Origin: Anaeramoeba flamelloides
Lineage: Eukaryota > Metamonada > Anaeramoebidae
DNA: 64,000 nucleotides
Direction: 5' to 3'
Assembly (NCBI GenBank): GCA_027625915.1
Contig: JANTQA010000036.1
Span: 7,585,001-7,649,000, forward strand
Shown here: one piece after another, positions 46,015-58,643 of the stretch
How positions within the stretch are numbered: position 1 is the first letter of the stretch
Layout: every line of letters begins with the position of its first letter
Translations under genes and position numbers: made by a program
The notes under the pieces: model-generated
Told to the model about the DNA's origin: nothing
The model's input: only the letters and a program-made list of their open reading frames with translations
Databases searched by the model: none

Positions 46015-47658
46015 GTCATTGCCTCTCTTGCTAGATTTTTTGTTGTTTGTATTTTTATTTTTATTTTTATGCTGTTTTTTTGATGATGTGTTGTGAATTT
46101 TTTTATTTATTTTATTTAATATTTCTGCATTTTTTGATTTGGAATGATATAAATTTGTTTGGTTTTGATATTTTTGTTTTTTCTCTTGGATTTTTAATTG
46201 ATAATTTTTTATTTGGTCATCTAAAAATATTGATTTTTTTTTTTCTTTTTCTAATTCTTTTTTTAATTGTTCAATATGCAAATTCCGAGTATTTTTGAAT
46301 TCCAATTTCATATTTTTTTTTTTTAATTCTAATTTGACAAAATTATTGGTTTTATTTTTGTTTTTAATTTGATTTGAATTGTTGACACTGCTACTACTAT
46401 TGTCATTGTTAATAATAATAATATTGTTATTGTTACTATTTCTTTGGCTTTCACTTTTTTCTGGAATATTTGAATCAATTTCTCGAATTAAATTATTTGA
46501 GCTCGTTGTATGCATCCCATCCATTGAATCTGTTAAATCCATTAGATCGAATGATGTGTCTGAATTTGTTGGTTCGTCTGAATCAGTTGAACTTGATAAT
46601 TGAATTTTCTTCTTTTTAATATCTTTTTTTTTTTTTTTCTTTTCTTTCACTTCTTCGTTTTGTTTTTCTATTTCTTTTTCTTTTTCTTTTTCTTTTTCTT
46701 TTTCTTTTTGGTGAGAATTGTTTTTTTTTGATGTTTCTTGATTTAAAAGTTCAATTTCTTCTGATAATAGCCCAGACACAAAGGTTTTTTCCACATATTC
46801 AATTTCCTCTTCACTTCCAACTTTTTTCACAATACTTTGATAAAGAATTTTAATTTGCTGTAATTTACTTTCCTCTGTTGGGAATTTTTGATCATCAATT
46901 TGACAGATTAACTTTAATAACTGTTGTACGTATTCTTCATTCTGATCGTGTTCCTGCAACAATTTGCTTTCTGGCCGTTTTAGTGCTCTTGCCTTTTGCG
47001 CCCAAAAGGGGTTCAGGTATAAATTCTTTTCAATTTCATCTCCCAATTGTAAATGATTATTATTGATGGCAATTGAGCTGCTGAGCGAGTTCCATGGGGA
47101 ATTCAGATCACTGCTATTAGTCCTCCTGTTACTGTTATTATTGGTCTGATTATTATTATTATTATTATTAGTCAGAAGGCCACCTGACGGGAGTGTAATG
47201 ACCCTTGTACGGACACTTGTATCCTTAGTTGTCCCATATATGGAGATCTGTGTTATTACAAACACTATGGACAAGGCAAACCTCCACAAATCGGTTTGAT
47301 CTCCTGAAATGACTTTATTAACAGAGAACAACGATTCATTGGCAACCCTAAAGACGTGCTTTAAAATATTTTGGTAGGTTTGCAAATTTTCAGAAATTTG
47401 CAAAATTGGAATAGTTGAGGATTTAATTTTGATTTCTTGGGTAGGCGCAACTCCATTCAATACAGCTAACAAGGAAACACAGTCCAACGAAAATAGCTTT
47501 TCTAGAGTAAGTGTTTCGTCTTGAAGGATCTTCTTAATGATGAGAAGCGTGTCGTGTAGTGAATAAACTCCACGTAGCTTTTCAATACTTTCAAGTGCAT
47601 TTCGAACAACCGTTTGTTGTTTTTGAAATCTTTCAGAAAGGGTTACAAATGCATTCAT
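42424..47658 (-). CDS. Large low-complexity protein with CH-like and PH-like segments (unrecognised)
   Basis: The ATG at 47658 gives 1744 residues without an intron. The open frame extends 37 codons further up but has no ATG there and is A/T-run-like. Residues about 24-140 are ordered and helical. SLDCVSLLAVLNGVAP, then ENLQTYQNILKHVFRVANES, then ISGDQTDLWRFALSIVFVI has the spacing of a divergent calponin-homology domain. Two stretches resemble PH folds: KGFLIFEKKRLILIFKSF (about 785-815) interrupted by an Asp/Asn insert and resuming at about 930-1000; and SGFIKINKNSIQIGI to FHINFWKS...LFLGSEKI (about 1090-1200). Between them lie Glu/Lys coiled-coil, poly-Asn and poly-Asp runs. The last 500 residues are acidic Ser/Glu repeats. 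A cytoskeletal or membrane scaffold role is only a guess. Confidence 0.6.
42720..43400 (-). repeat. Three imperfect acidic repeats in the 1744-residue protein
   Basis: Three coding repeats (about 43400-43255, 43120-42975 and 42890-42720) share a unit of the type N-S-x-E-x-S-S-F-S-x-F-x-F, S-N-S-x-S-A-S-x-S, L-x-x-N-x-N-x-Q-S-D-S-x-F-E. Spacer lengths differ. They give a serine/acidic, probably phosphorylated and disordered, tail. Confidence 0.75.
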
Positions 47659-50359
47659 TGATGTATTTGGAAGAACTGAAAGGTTAATTTTGTTGTTTGT
47701 GGTTGGCTTTTTTGTTTTTTTTTTTTTATTGTTTTTTTTTTTTTTTAAAAACGTTAAAAGGAAAATCAAACGATGTAATTAATGAGGGAAAAATGAAAAA
47801 TTATTTCATAAAAAATCAAGGTCAAGTATCTTTTGGCGAAAGGTAATGAAAAGAAGTGGTGATTGAAAGGATCTATTTTTTTCTAATTTGAGTTTATATC
47901 TTTTAACTTATTTGATTGGGGATCATTTATTTTTAAGTTTAAGTTGGATAGGTTTGATTTCAATCTTTCATGTAAAGAATCTTTTTGGCAAACTCTGATA
48001 GTAACTTATTAAGAAACTTCATTTTATTTAATTCAATATGTATTTTTTTAGACATTGAAAAATCTAAATTAGATACTCTACTATTTCCTTAATTTTTTCA
48101 GATCATACAAGTTTATTTTTCTTTCAAATTGCAAGTTTACATTATACGTATGAACAGAAGTCATAAAAAAGAACTACCGAAATAAAAAAACAAATATTTT
48201 ATTATGATATATAACTATTTTAAATTTGTTTGAAAATAAAAGAAATATCTGATCAAAAATTTTAAAAACAATCATTAACAAAATTATTATTGGAATTAAA
48301 TTTCTTTCAAATTAAAAGTAATTAACATTTTGTGAGAGAGTTTGTCCATTAAGAGAAATAGTATTTAGTCTCGGAAAAAAATATTTGTTTATTTCAATTG
48401 ATTTCAAATCAAAATATTCAATTCCGAATAGATCTTGTATTCTGTTGATTGTTGAACCGGAAAATAATGAAAAAGTACCGACCTGAGTTGATTAAATTTA
48501 TTATGGAAAATAGCAAAATTGGTAAAAAATGAGCAAAAGAAGAGATTTTTTTCAGGGTGATGGCACCCATAGTATATATAATTGTAATGTATACCTTTGA
48601 TTTTAGTTCAAGTGATTATGATAGACATTGAAAAATTAAAATATATTTTTCTTGACAAACTGAATTTATTATTTGTACTACTTTAAAACCCAACACACCT
48701 CGTCAGTAATAAATGCATCTCAGAATCATAAAAATATTTTTTAACAATATAATAGATTTTACTTATTTTTTACATTTTAATAACCCCACTTATTGAAAAT
48801 ATATATTGATTTCTGGGGGATCAGGGAACAAAAATTATTTTGAAATTTATTTTACAATTAAAGTTGGAAAATCCAAGTTGTATTAAGATTTTTTTTTTAA
48901 TATCGATAATAAAAAATTTATAATATTTTCTATTTCATTTTTTAATAGTCTTTTTAATATGTTTTGTTATCCGATAAAAATCTTTCAAACGAATAAACTA
49001 ATATTTAGAATATTAAAGAATTATTTATTGATATAAATTGAAAAAAATATTGTTTTTTTGATTTTCCTTTGGTTTTTTTTAATTTTTGAAATGTTACTAA
49101 AAAATTAAGAAATTTTTAGTTTATTTCAAAAAGCAAAAAAAAAAATGACATTAACTTTTCCAGTATTGAAAAGAATAAAGTAAAATCTTTGATTTTTCTC
49201 CATTCTTTTGAATTCTGGAAAAACGCCATTACTTGGCGGAGTTTTCTGTTTATTAGGAAAATCTATTGATTTTCGTTAGGTTTCCTTGAGGTTTCTATCT
49301 TATATGTTAAGTGTTCTAGGTTTTTTTGAGGTTTTCTATTTTATTTATGAAGTGTTCTAGGATTTTTTTACTTTAGAAATAAACAGAAAATTTTAATAAA
49401 TTTTCGGTTTATTTTGAAAAGTAAAAAAAACCTAACGAAAATCTATTGATTTTCCAAATAAATAGAAAAATCAAAAAAACCTCACGAAAATTTAATTGAT
49501 TTTCCAAATAAATGGATAACTCAAAAAAACCTAAAAATAATCTATTTATTTCACAAATAAACAGAAAACTCAAGAAAACCTAACTAAAAGTGTCCTATTT
49601 TTTTTTTACTTTTTGGAATAAACTGAAAATTTCTTAAATTTTCTGTTTATTTCAAAAATTAAAAAAAACCTAACCGAAAAATCAAAAAAATTAGTAATTT
49701 TTTTATCAATTTAAAAGAAATAAATAATTTTTTAATAGTCAAAATAATTGATTCCCCATTTGAAAGATATTGATTAAATATAAAATAATGTAAAGGATAA
49801 TAAAATAACTTCATAACTATAAAAACAAATATTTAATTTTTTTAAAAATAAATTTAATAATGGTTTTTCTTTCACAATAGACCTGGAAAATTGGATTTTG
49901 CAACTTTGATTGTTAAATTTCTTAAAAATAAATAATGATCCAAGATCTCATATTAACTAATCATATTTATTCTAAGTTGAGTTATTAAAAAGTGAAAAAT
50001 TTTACAAATGGCAAAAATTTTTTCCCCAAATTTATTTAAATACCATTTCCTGAAAAAAACTTTTCAGCCACAGAAATAAAACAACTTAAGGATGGAAAAA
50101 CGATTCAAAATTATGGATTTACACAGGTAAAATAGTTGTTTTTAAAAAACAAATTCTTCATTTATTAAAATCGAAATGCGAGATATTTCTGTTTGTATAT
50201 AAAAAATAAAGGGTTTTAAACAGAAAAAGAAATCTTATTCAGGGTTATCATTATTACCACTTTCTTCTTAGTTTTTTAACAAAATCCAAATTCAATTATC
50301 ATTTTTCCTTTTTTTTTTAACTTTTACTTTTCATAATTAATCTCATTGTAGCATTTCAA
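47659..50359. other. Divergent intergenic region between the 1744-residue gene and CLP1
   Basis: About 2.7 kb with no recognised gene; promoters for both flanking genes should lie here. A group of short palindromic repeats occupies about 49150-49690 (separate entry). 47.8-49.1 kb shows nothing identifiable. Confidence 0.5.
49150..49690. repeat. Family H repeat cluster (about 50-bp units and their inverted copies)
   Basis: Units of the type CCTAACGAAAATCTATTGAT, TTTCCAAATAAATAGAAAA, CTCAAGAAAA recur about every 50 bp at 49428-49590. Inverted units (GGTTT-CTTGAGGTTT-CTAT) lie at 49275-49370. Tips are of the form GAATTCTGGAAAAACG. Related units occur at 52.3-52.8, 60.5-60.7 and 62.95 kb. Confidence 0.6.
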
Positions 50360-53300
50360 ATGACCAAAGTTCACACATTAAAAGAACAACAGGAATTACG
50401 ACTTGAAATCTCATTTGAGGAAACAGTTAAGGTCCAATTGATGACTGGAACTGCTGAGGTTTTTGGATGCGAGCTGCTTGAAAGAAAAGAGTACACTTTT
50501 ACAGGATGCAAAGTACCGATTTTCACGTGGCATGGATGCACAATCACAATCACTGGTGAGTGTACCAATTATATTGGCGAAGGTGTTGAGATGTTTAAAT
50601 ATTTAAACACACACACCGCACTCGAAAATATCCGTAAAAAAGCAAGAGAAAATACCAATTTAAATGGACCACGAGTACTAATCACGGGTCCCCCTTCTTG
50701 TGGAAAGAATTCCTTGTCGAGGATCTTATTAAATTATGCAATTAGGATGGGCAACTCGCCTTTGTTTGTTGACTTGGATCCGAACCAAAACGAAATCGGT
50801 GTTCCTGGTACAATTAATGTTATGCCTATGAATAAACCCATTTACCCAAACGTAAAAATTATATCTTTTCTTGTCTTGGTGTTTCAAATTTTGGCTTTTC
50901 CATCTTTTGGATTATTTCCTTCTTTTGTGTTTCTTTTTTTTTTATTACTGATTTTTAATTTGTACTTTTGAATCACGATCCTTTGCTGATTTGTTCTGGG
51001 TTTCTTTCAAACAAATTTTTCGTTTTTTTTTTGTGTATTTTTTGTTTGTTGACTTCAAAGGAAGGTTACTCCTTAGCAAGCCCATTGTCATATTTTTTTG
51101 GATCGATTAATTGTTCTGACAATCTGGATTATTATAAAATCTTGTGTCAAAAATTGGCACAGTCGATCGATGAAAGAGTAGAATTAGATGAAGCTGCTCG
51201 CACTTCTGGGATCGTTGTGAATACTATTGGCTGTATTGAAAAGTCTGGATTAGATTTACTTAAATTTATAATCAAAACTTTTGGAATCGAATATGTAATC
51301 GTCATTGGTGACGAACGGCTTTCCAACATGCTTTCTAATTTAACTTTAGAACCAAAAAAAATTAAGAAAGAAGAGGAAATTAAAAATGAAAAAGAAGAAG
51401 AAAATGAAATCAAAACAGAAAAAGAAGAAGAAAAAGAAGGTGAAAAAGAAAAAGAAACAAAAGAGATCATTGAGCCTAAAAAAGTCCAAATAATCCAATT
51501 AAAGAAATCTGGTGGTGTTGTTGTTATAGACGAAAAAGAACGAAAAACAATTAGAAAAATTCTTTACAAGCGATATTTTTATGGCATCACACAGAATTTA
51601 AAACCAAGTTCAATGTCAACAAGTTGGGACGGTTTAGGTTTATTCAAAATTAAATACCGTAATTCAATTACTTTTGCTTTTGTTTTTTTTTGATATTTTC
51701 ATAATTTTGTTGACTTTATTTTATGTTCAAGAATTTTTCAAAAAAAAAAGAAGATGTTTTTTTGTGTAGATTGAAAATACAGAGAATTTTTGATTCTTTT
51801 TTTGAGTTTAAAATTTAACAAAAAATAATTATAATCTGAAAACGCATACAAATATATATTTATTTGTTAAAATTGCATTACCATTAATTTTAATTCAAAT
51901 CAATTCAAAATAATGGAACCCTTTCAATTCAAAGCATAAAACTAATGAAAAAAACTCCATAACACCAACAATAAAAACCATGTACAAGATTAAATAGTAT
52001 TAAAAAATTTATAAATATACAGAGTGTTCATTTTGAAAATTATAATCAATAAAAAACATGTAAAATTGATTTTCAAAATTAACTAAATCTTAAAGAAAAA
52101 ATTAAAATTTCATTTTATAATTATAAAAAAGAATTGAGAAATTTAACAATAGTTTTAAATATCAAAACGGGTTCAGAATTAGTTTTCTAATCGGATGGAT
52201 TTCTAATATTTTTGAAAATAACTAAGGAAAAAATTGAAAATAAAAAAGTGAAAATAAAAAATTCCTAAAATAGTAAAAAAAATATACCAATTCGTGTACA
52301 TAGTGCCCCACTTTTCGGAGGTAGTGTCTAGGTTTTTTTTAATTCGAAAGAATTGAGCAAAATCAAAGATTTTACTCAATTCTTTTAAATTAAAAAAAAA
52401 ACCGAACGACAGTGGAATGCCAATTTATTAATCACAGTTTGTGGAATTTTTATTTATTATTGATAATCTTTCTATCGGGTTTTTATTCCTCCTGTTTCAG
52501 GGGACGTATCGTCGAGTGTCTTCAAGTGCCGTGGATTGCCTAGGTTTTCTTGAGGTTTTCTATTTTTATTTATAAAATCTATCGGGTTTTCAAATAAATT
52601 AGAATACTCAAGAAAACCTAACGGCAATTTTTTTTAATTTAAGAAATTAAAAGAAAATTTTTGAAATTTTCTTTTTCTTTCTCAAATTAAAAAAAAGCTA
52701 ACGGCGGTTTTTCAGAATTTGAAAGAATTTAGTAAAATCAAGGATTTTACTCAATTCTTTTAAATCCTGAAAAACCGAACGAAAGCGGATAATTGTTAAT
52801 TTGGTCATGTAAATGATATAATATTTTTGTACTTTAATATTTTAATTGTTTTTCTTCTTCTCTTTTTTATTTGGTAAATGTTCTTTGATTACTCCTTTCT
52901 CTCAATAAATAAATAAAATACACATCTTTTTAAACAGAATAATTTTACCCCTGAGTGAACTACTTTGTGCTATTCCTTTAAAAATGAAAATTCTGTACAC
53001 AAAGATGATTTTATAGATTGATGGATAAAAAAAAAATTGGCAAGAATGGTTTTTTTATTTGAATTAGAGAAAGATTTTTGTTCTGTAAAACGGAAATGGT
53101 GTTATTAGGAAACAGATCTTAACTCAGAATAACGACTCCAATAATCTTGTTATTATTGTTTAACAATATTTAAAAAGAAATTCTTTTCTACATTAATTGT
53201 GTGATAAACGTGATACATATTTTCACAAAGTTTTTTTTGCTTATGTTCATTTGATGAAAACTTATTTTATTTGAAAAAAGAGACATAAACTTGGAAAAAA

Positions 53301-56300
53301 CTTTTTTATATTTTCATTTTTTATTTGGATTTTTTGTAAAATCAGTAACATGTTTATTAGTGAGTTATATAATTGATAGGTAATTCTCTTTTTAAAATTG
53401 TTGCAATTTTAATTTTTTCCAAAATACTTCAACCCATTCCTGAATGACATATATCTCCCTTCGGGACACGAATATTTTTTCAATTTTTCGATTATAACTC
53501 TTGATTACAATCTCATTTTGATAAATTTTTCTTTAATTGCCCCCTTCTCTAAATAAATAATAAATTGCTTGATTGAACTTTTAAATCAAAAATAGTAATC
53601 TCTTGAGCTAAATCATTGAGTATCAATGTATTGTAGAGTTGTATAGTCTGAAGAATAAAAATAATTTTGTGATTCTACTAATCCCCCATACATTATATAT
53701 TTGGGTATCTAAGCTATTTATTCAAAAGTGTGGAAAATTTATTTTTAAAATATCATTAGTAAACTTAATTCTAATTGTATAATTCTTTAAAGATCCAAAA
53801 CTGTTATTAATCTTTAATTGATTCTTCAGAAGAATTCAATTTGTTTATTTGTAAGACATTACTTAAAAGAATATAGAAAGTTTCTGATCACAATTTTATA
53901 TGATTTTTTTTCAAGTGTGAAAATTGGCAGATGTATTTTTTTTCTTTTTGATACTAAAAATGGTTTTCCTTCAGTGGTTTAATATTGATTGAATATCACA
54001 GATATAAATTCCAATAGAATGAAAAACTAATAACTGCATTTTATTGTTTCTAAAATCGTTTTGATCCTTATCGTATTGCACATTTTTTATTGAAATTTGC
54101 CATAATTAATTTGTATAAAAAAAGTGTATAAATTATTTTGAAATATTTTGATCAACATATTTTGAAATACAAACAATGATTACCGATTTAATTCGTAATA
54201 AAAAGCCTCTTAATTTTATATTAACAATTTATGGATATATTAGACTTTTTTATCTTGAAATCTAGAATACATGATAATATAATTATTTCTGGTAAATGTC
54301 AATTCATTCGTTTAAATATCATCTATTTTGAAAATAAAAGACTTTTTTGTGAAAAGATATTTTATTGTGAAAAAGACAATTCTACAGAAAAAGTATTACA
54401 AGTAAACAATTTTATCGAAAAAAAATGATCATTTTTTAACTTGATATTTTTATTTTCAATTTTTCAGAACTACCAAGTGATAAATGTTAATCAAGACCTT
54501 TAAATAAAAACTCAATTAATATAAGAACTTTTTATTAAACAACAAACTGATCTTCAAAACAAAAGATTTACAAATAAAGAACAAACAAACAAAAATAAAT
54601 CAAGATCAGATCAATACAGTTATTCAATTTTATTTTGGTTTGATTTGAAAATTTTATCTCTCCTTTTCATCAACTCAAATAACAACCTAAAATGAATTAT
54701 TTTTTCTTAATCTATCGCTAGGTTTTGTGTTGCTATGAAAATAAAATACTTTGGATACTATCAACCAAATTGAAATTCTATGTTTGGTTATCCTCAGTTA
54801 AACAATTTTCTAAAGTTTTTACAATACTAAAAGAGATATTTCATTTTTTACAGATTTTTAAATCGTAGAACTATACAATCGCAAATTCATAAGTATTGTT
54901 TGGAAATCTTGTTATCTTCTTATTGTTGTTCTTCTTTTCTTAACTCTAAATTTTAGAGAAATTTCAACACTAATGTTGAATTGTTTTTTTTTTTTAATTG
55001 ATCACTTAGATATAAACTAAAATTCAAAATTTTCCACACAGCTAAAATTTTCCAAACAATTACAATAATACAATTTCATTCAAATTGCATATAATTTTGA
55101 TTTTTTGTAAAATATGGAAAATCATTTTTTCATCATTTAGTTTTTTTTTTCATTACATTTTTTGAATTACGTAACTCGTTTCGTTCTATCAATTTTTTTT
55201 TCAAACAATAGATATTATGCTTAAGTTGAGTTGTTCCAAATAGAAGAACTCAAATAAAATTAATTGGTAGTATCTAACCATTTGATCGATCAATGTTCCT
55301 GATAGAATTTCAACAAATTTACCAATGTATTTTTTTGTTTTGCCCATCTCCAAAATTTTTAACACACCCTAGATTTATTAGTATTAATAATTATTTATTT
55401 TTTGTTTTGTGTGTATTGTAATTTATAAACAAGTGTTAACATTTCAATTAGCGAATGGTTCTAATTTGGTATTTCTTATTGAATAGATTAAATAAGTTTT
55501 TTTTTTTCACAAATCGAATTTTGGTGTGTTAAAAATTTTGAATTGGGGTTTACATACAAATTTTATCTTTCTTCTGGGGAATTTAACTTTTGAATAAAAC
55601 ACCTTTTTTAAAAAAATAGAGTTTCTTATTAAATAAAACACTAATATTCTAGATCTCAACCTATTTTTTCACAATAGATTGTTAATTGTTTGTTTTGTTT
55701 CTAAATTTGGAATACTAATTAATTTTTGGAAAAAAAATTATTTTTTCTTTCATTTCTTTTATTTTTTTGAACTATCTAAATAAAAATGCAATTAATAGTT
55801 TGAAATCTTTTATTTGTGTTTTATTTTCCAAGAAAATATATTTTTTAAATAAGATCTGAAACAAGAAGATCTTTAAATTGATCTGATAATTTTTCAACAA
55901 ACTCTATTATTAGATGTGTTTTATTCGCAAAAAAATAGTACCTTTCCATAAACTCTCCGACTTTTTTGCCAAGAAAAACAACACTAGTGAGAAAAAATTA
56001 TTTATTGACGAAAAAGTAAATATTTTGTGGATAAGTAACTATATCTGAAAACAAGTAACGATATCCATGAATTTGTCACATTTAGATGTAAAACTCTATG
56101 AAATTTTGTTTATATAAAAATGGCATACAAATATAAATCTTAATTACCCTATTAAAATTTAAAAAATAAAAAGCAATTTTTTTGAATTTTTTTGATTGAA
56201 AAAAACATTATTAGTATTGAAAAAATGAGTCTTTTTAGAACAAGTAATGAATATCCGCAAATTTATAACATTTAGATGAAAATAATTAATTGCAAAATTG

Positions 56301-58643
56301 GTCAAATTGTATTTTTTCGTATTTTTGAAGAAGATCTTGAATATTAATTTCATTGGTATGAAAGATTTTAATGCTTTTTAATAATTTTTGGTATTAAACA
56401 TAATAAAAAATTATTTTGTGATTAGGTGGTTTTTAATTTCTTAAATTGTAGAAAGTCCAAGATTGTTGAACAGATCATCAATACCAAGTATTTTTAAAAA
56501 TTTGTTCGAAAATCCAATTTTTAGCACCAAGTTTCATTAACAAAATTTTTTACCCCTGAAAACAGGTTACTTATGTTTGATAATGTGCTAATTATTTTTT
56601 TTTCAAAAAATTCAAACCTAAATTCCCTAACATACTACCCTAACCTATCCAAATCCACCACACACCTACTCTAACGTACTCTTACTGAACTCACCAACTC
56701 CAAACTTCCCGAAAAGGGGGCTTTAAATACCCAAATTATACCTAATTATAGAATTGAACTGACTATTTTTGAAAAAATAGAGAATTTGATCAATTTTGAC
56801 AATTAATAATTTTCATCCAATTTACGAATTGAAATACTTCCAAAGAGAATATTATTTGAAATATATAAAAAAAAAATAATTCCCCTCTTTTTTGCAAATA
56901 TCCTACAGTTAGATCTTGTGCCAATTTCATTCAGGATTAATAAAATGAGGTTACAACTTTAAATATTTCAAAATGTATTAACAATACAATCATCAATACA
57001 ATAATAATTTGAACGGATTAGGTTTATTTTTCTTGTTCTTCTTATTCCTTCCCCTTATAAATTAGTAGAAACCTTAGCTAGAGTTGATTTTTTTTTTTTT
57101 TTTAGTTCATCACTTATAAAACATGAATATTTTTATATCCACTTTATTCTTGTTTAATAGATGAAGACAATTCTACTATTAATCAATTTGTTTCAAAAAT
57201 TTGGTATATTAAAACCCCAATTTAGCAATGAAACTGTAAAAACACATAGAAACTTATTTTTTTTTTTTTCACTTCAACTCCAAAATAAGATACTACTCTT
57301 ACTATAGCAGCCCCCCCCAAAATAAAAATAATAAAAAAAAAAATATCATTTTTGGTTTTTAATTCGTTTGCTTTGGAAATTAAAATTTTTGTTTCATCCT
57401 TTGTAGATGTGTTTTTATTTACATTAGAAGGAAATCATTCTTGGTTGGTCTAAATTTTTTATAATAAAAAAATGTTTCTTAGGTATTTTTTAATTCTTTA
57501 AATAGCAGAGTAAAACTAAAGTTAATTGTTCTCAATACTTAGAAATACAAAAAAAAAAAATTAATAAAAAAAATAAAAACGAGGAATATCCAAGAAAAAT
57601 AATTATAAGATTTCATTCTGACTAAAATGAACCGATGAGAAAATTATAATTAAAAATACAGATATGTTAAAATAATTTTTTTTATTTATTCATTGGAAAG
57701 AAGGAAATAAATACAGATAAATTTTTCAAAATAACAAAATGTGGAAGAAGAAAAATAGATAAATTATTTTTTATAAAACAAGAATAGACATATTTCTGAA
57801 ATGAATATTTTTATTGTTTTATTTCTTTAACTGAAGAACTTTGAAAAAATAAAACCCCATCAATAACTAAAACAAATACTTAGTCTTTAACTAATGAATT
57901 AATTTTTTAAATGTTATTTCTAATCCACTTTCTTTACACTATTTGTAAAAAAACTTTTTCTTCAAATTCTTTGTTTCAATATTAAAATGTTGGTGAAAAT
58001 TTCTTTTTAAATGTTTTTAGTTCCTTAATTAAAAAAGGCGTTTTAAAAAAATTCCAATTTATTTGATTTTTACTTTGAATATTTCTTATTTTTGAATTAT
58101 CAAATAAATAATTTCTCATTTACTAATTAAATATTTCTAATTTAATTTTTAAATATTTATATTTTAATTTTTAAATCTTTATATTTTAATTTTTTTTTTT
58201 TGTTATTTATTATTTCGTATATTTAATAGTTGAACAAGCACCAGAAGGCGCTTTACCTTTTGGAAAACGATCAAAATTGGACCCAATTAATGTAAAAAGA
58301 ATTAGCCCTAGCTCAAAATTAGATTTTCATATTGGTGCAATTTCGTTTGCTAAATCAACTAAAAAAGAAGATTTGCTTACAACAAATATTGCCGGGTTTA
58401 TTAGAATGTAATTTTTCATTTTAATTTTTTTAACTCTTCATTTTTTTTTATATTTATAATTTCTCATACATTTTCTTTTTTTTTTTTTTTTGATTATATT
58501 TCTTCTATTCTTTTCTTTATTTCATTTTAAATAGTACAAAGGTTGACGAAAAAAGAAGAAGAATCACTTACATTTCACCATCTTCAAGAACCCTTCCAAG
58601 TCAAATAATAATTTTTGGACAATTAACTTGGTATTCTGATTAG
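50360..58643 (+). CDS. CLP1: CLP1, pre-mRNA cleavage complex II / RNA 5'-kinase family protein
   Basis: Four exons: 50360-50851, 51061-51658, 58230-58407 and 58535-58643 (458 residues; human CLP1 has 425). All junctions are GT-AG with matching phase, and homology continues across each. CLP1 works in mRNA 3'-end cleavage and, in animals, phosphorylates RNA 5'-OH ends and joins tRNA splicing. Visible: the N-terminal beta domain (VFGCELLERKEYTF, FTWHGCTITI), the YLNTHTALENIR block, P-loop GPPSCGKNS (G110-S118), FVDLDPNQNEIGVPGT, YFFGS, GIVVNTIG, VIVIGDERL, QLKKSGGVVV, RYFYGI, and the C-terminal domain ending IIIFGQLTWYSD. In the P-loop the residue after Lys116 is Asn117, where human has Ser. A Glu/Lys-rich insertion (about residues 265-300) precedes QLKKSGGVVV. 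Confidence 0.93.
52330..52800. repeat. Family H repeats inside the CLP1 intron
   Basis: Two short palindromes with the same core, GAGTAAAATCAAGGATTTTAC or a close variant, at about 52350-52400 and 52725-52790. Flanks are GAAAAACCGAACG and CAGAATTTGAAAGAATT. Between them lie GGTTTTCTTGAGGTTTTCTA and its inverse. Related to the 49.2-49.7 kb cluster. Confidence 0.6.
55013..55552 (-). mobile_element. Family C element, full length, inside the CLP1 intron
   Basis: A 540-bp element from TAAACTAAAATTCAAAATTT to the complement of TAAACCCCAATTCAAAATTT. It matches 61609-62140 in the opposite orientation all along, including CATTTGATCGATCAA, TTCCAAATAGAAGAACTC and CACAAATCGAATTTTGGTG. TA dinucleotides at the ends suggest a TA target duplication as in mariner elements. 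Non-coding. Confidence 0.8.

Larger units (their letters stand above)
51659..58229 (+). other. Giant CLP1 intron 2 (6571 bp)
   Basis: It starts GTAATT after TAC-C (51658) and ends TTTAATAG before TT-GAA (58230), making a CTT Leu codon. The other introns seen in the window are 127-401 bp. It holds family H repeats (52.3-52.8 kb), a full family C element (55013-55552), a C-rich stretch at 56620-56720 and poly-A/T DNA, and no recognisable nested gene. Transposon insertion seems to have enlarged it. Confidence 0.85.

Noticed and set aside
50852-51060. Hydrophobic Phe/Leu-rich frames between the two CLP1 halves, looking like membrane segments
   Set aside because: They are the translated poly-T intron 1; homology is continuous when it is removed.
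54231-54428. A 65-codon frame inside the CLP1 intron
   Set aside because: Composition is that of the A/T background and no homology was recognised; a nested gene is not supported.
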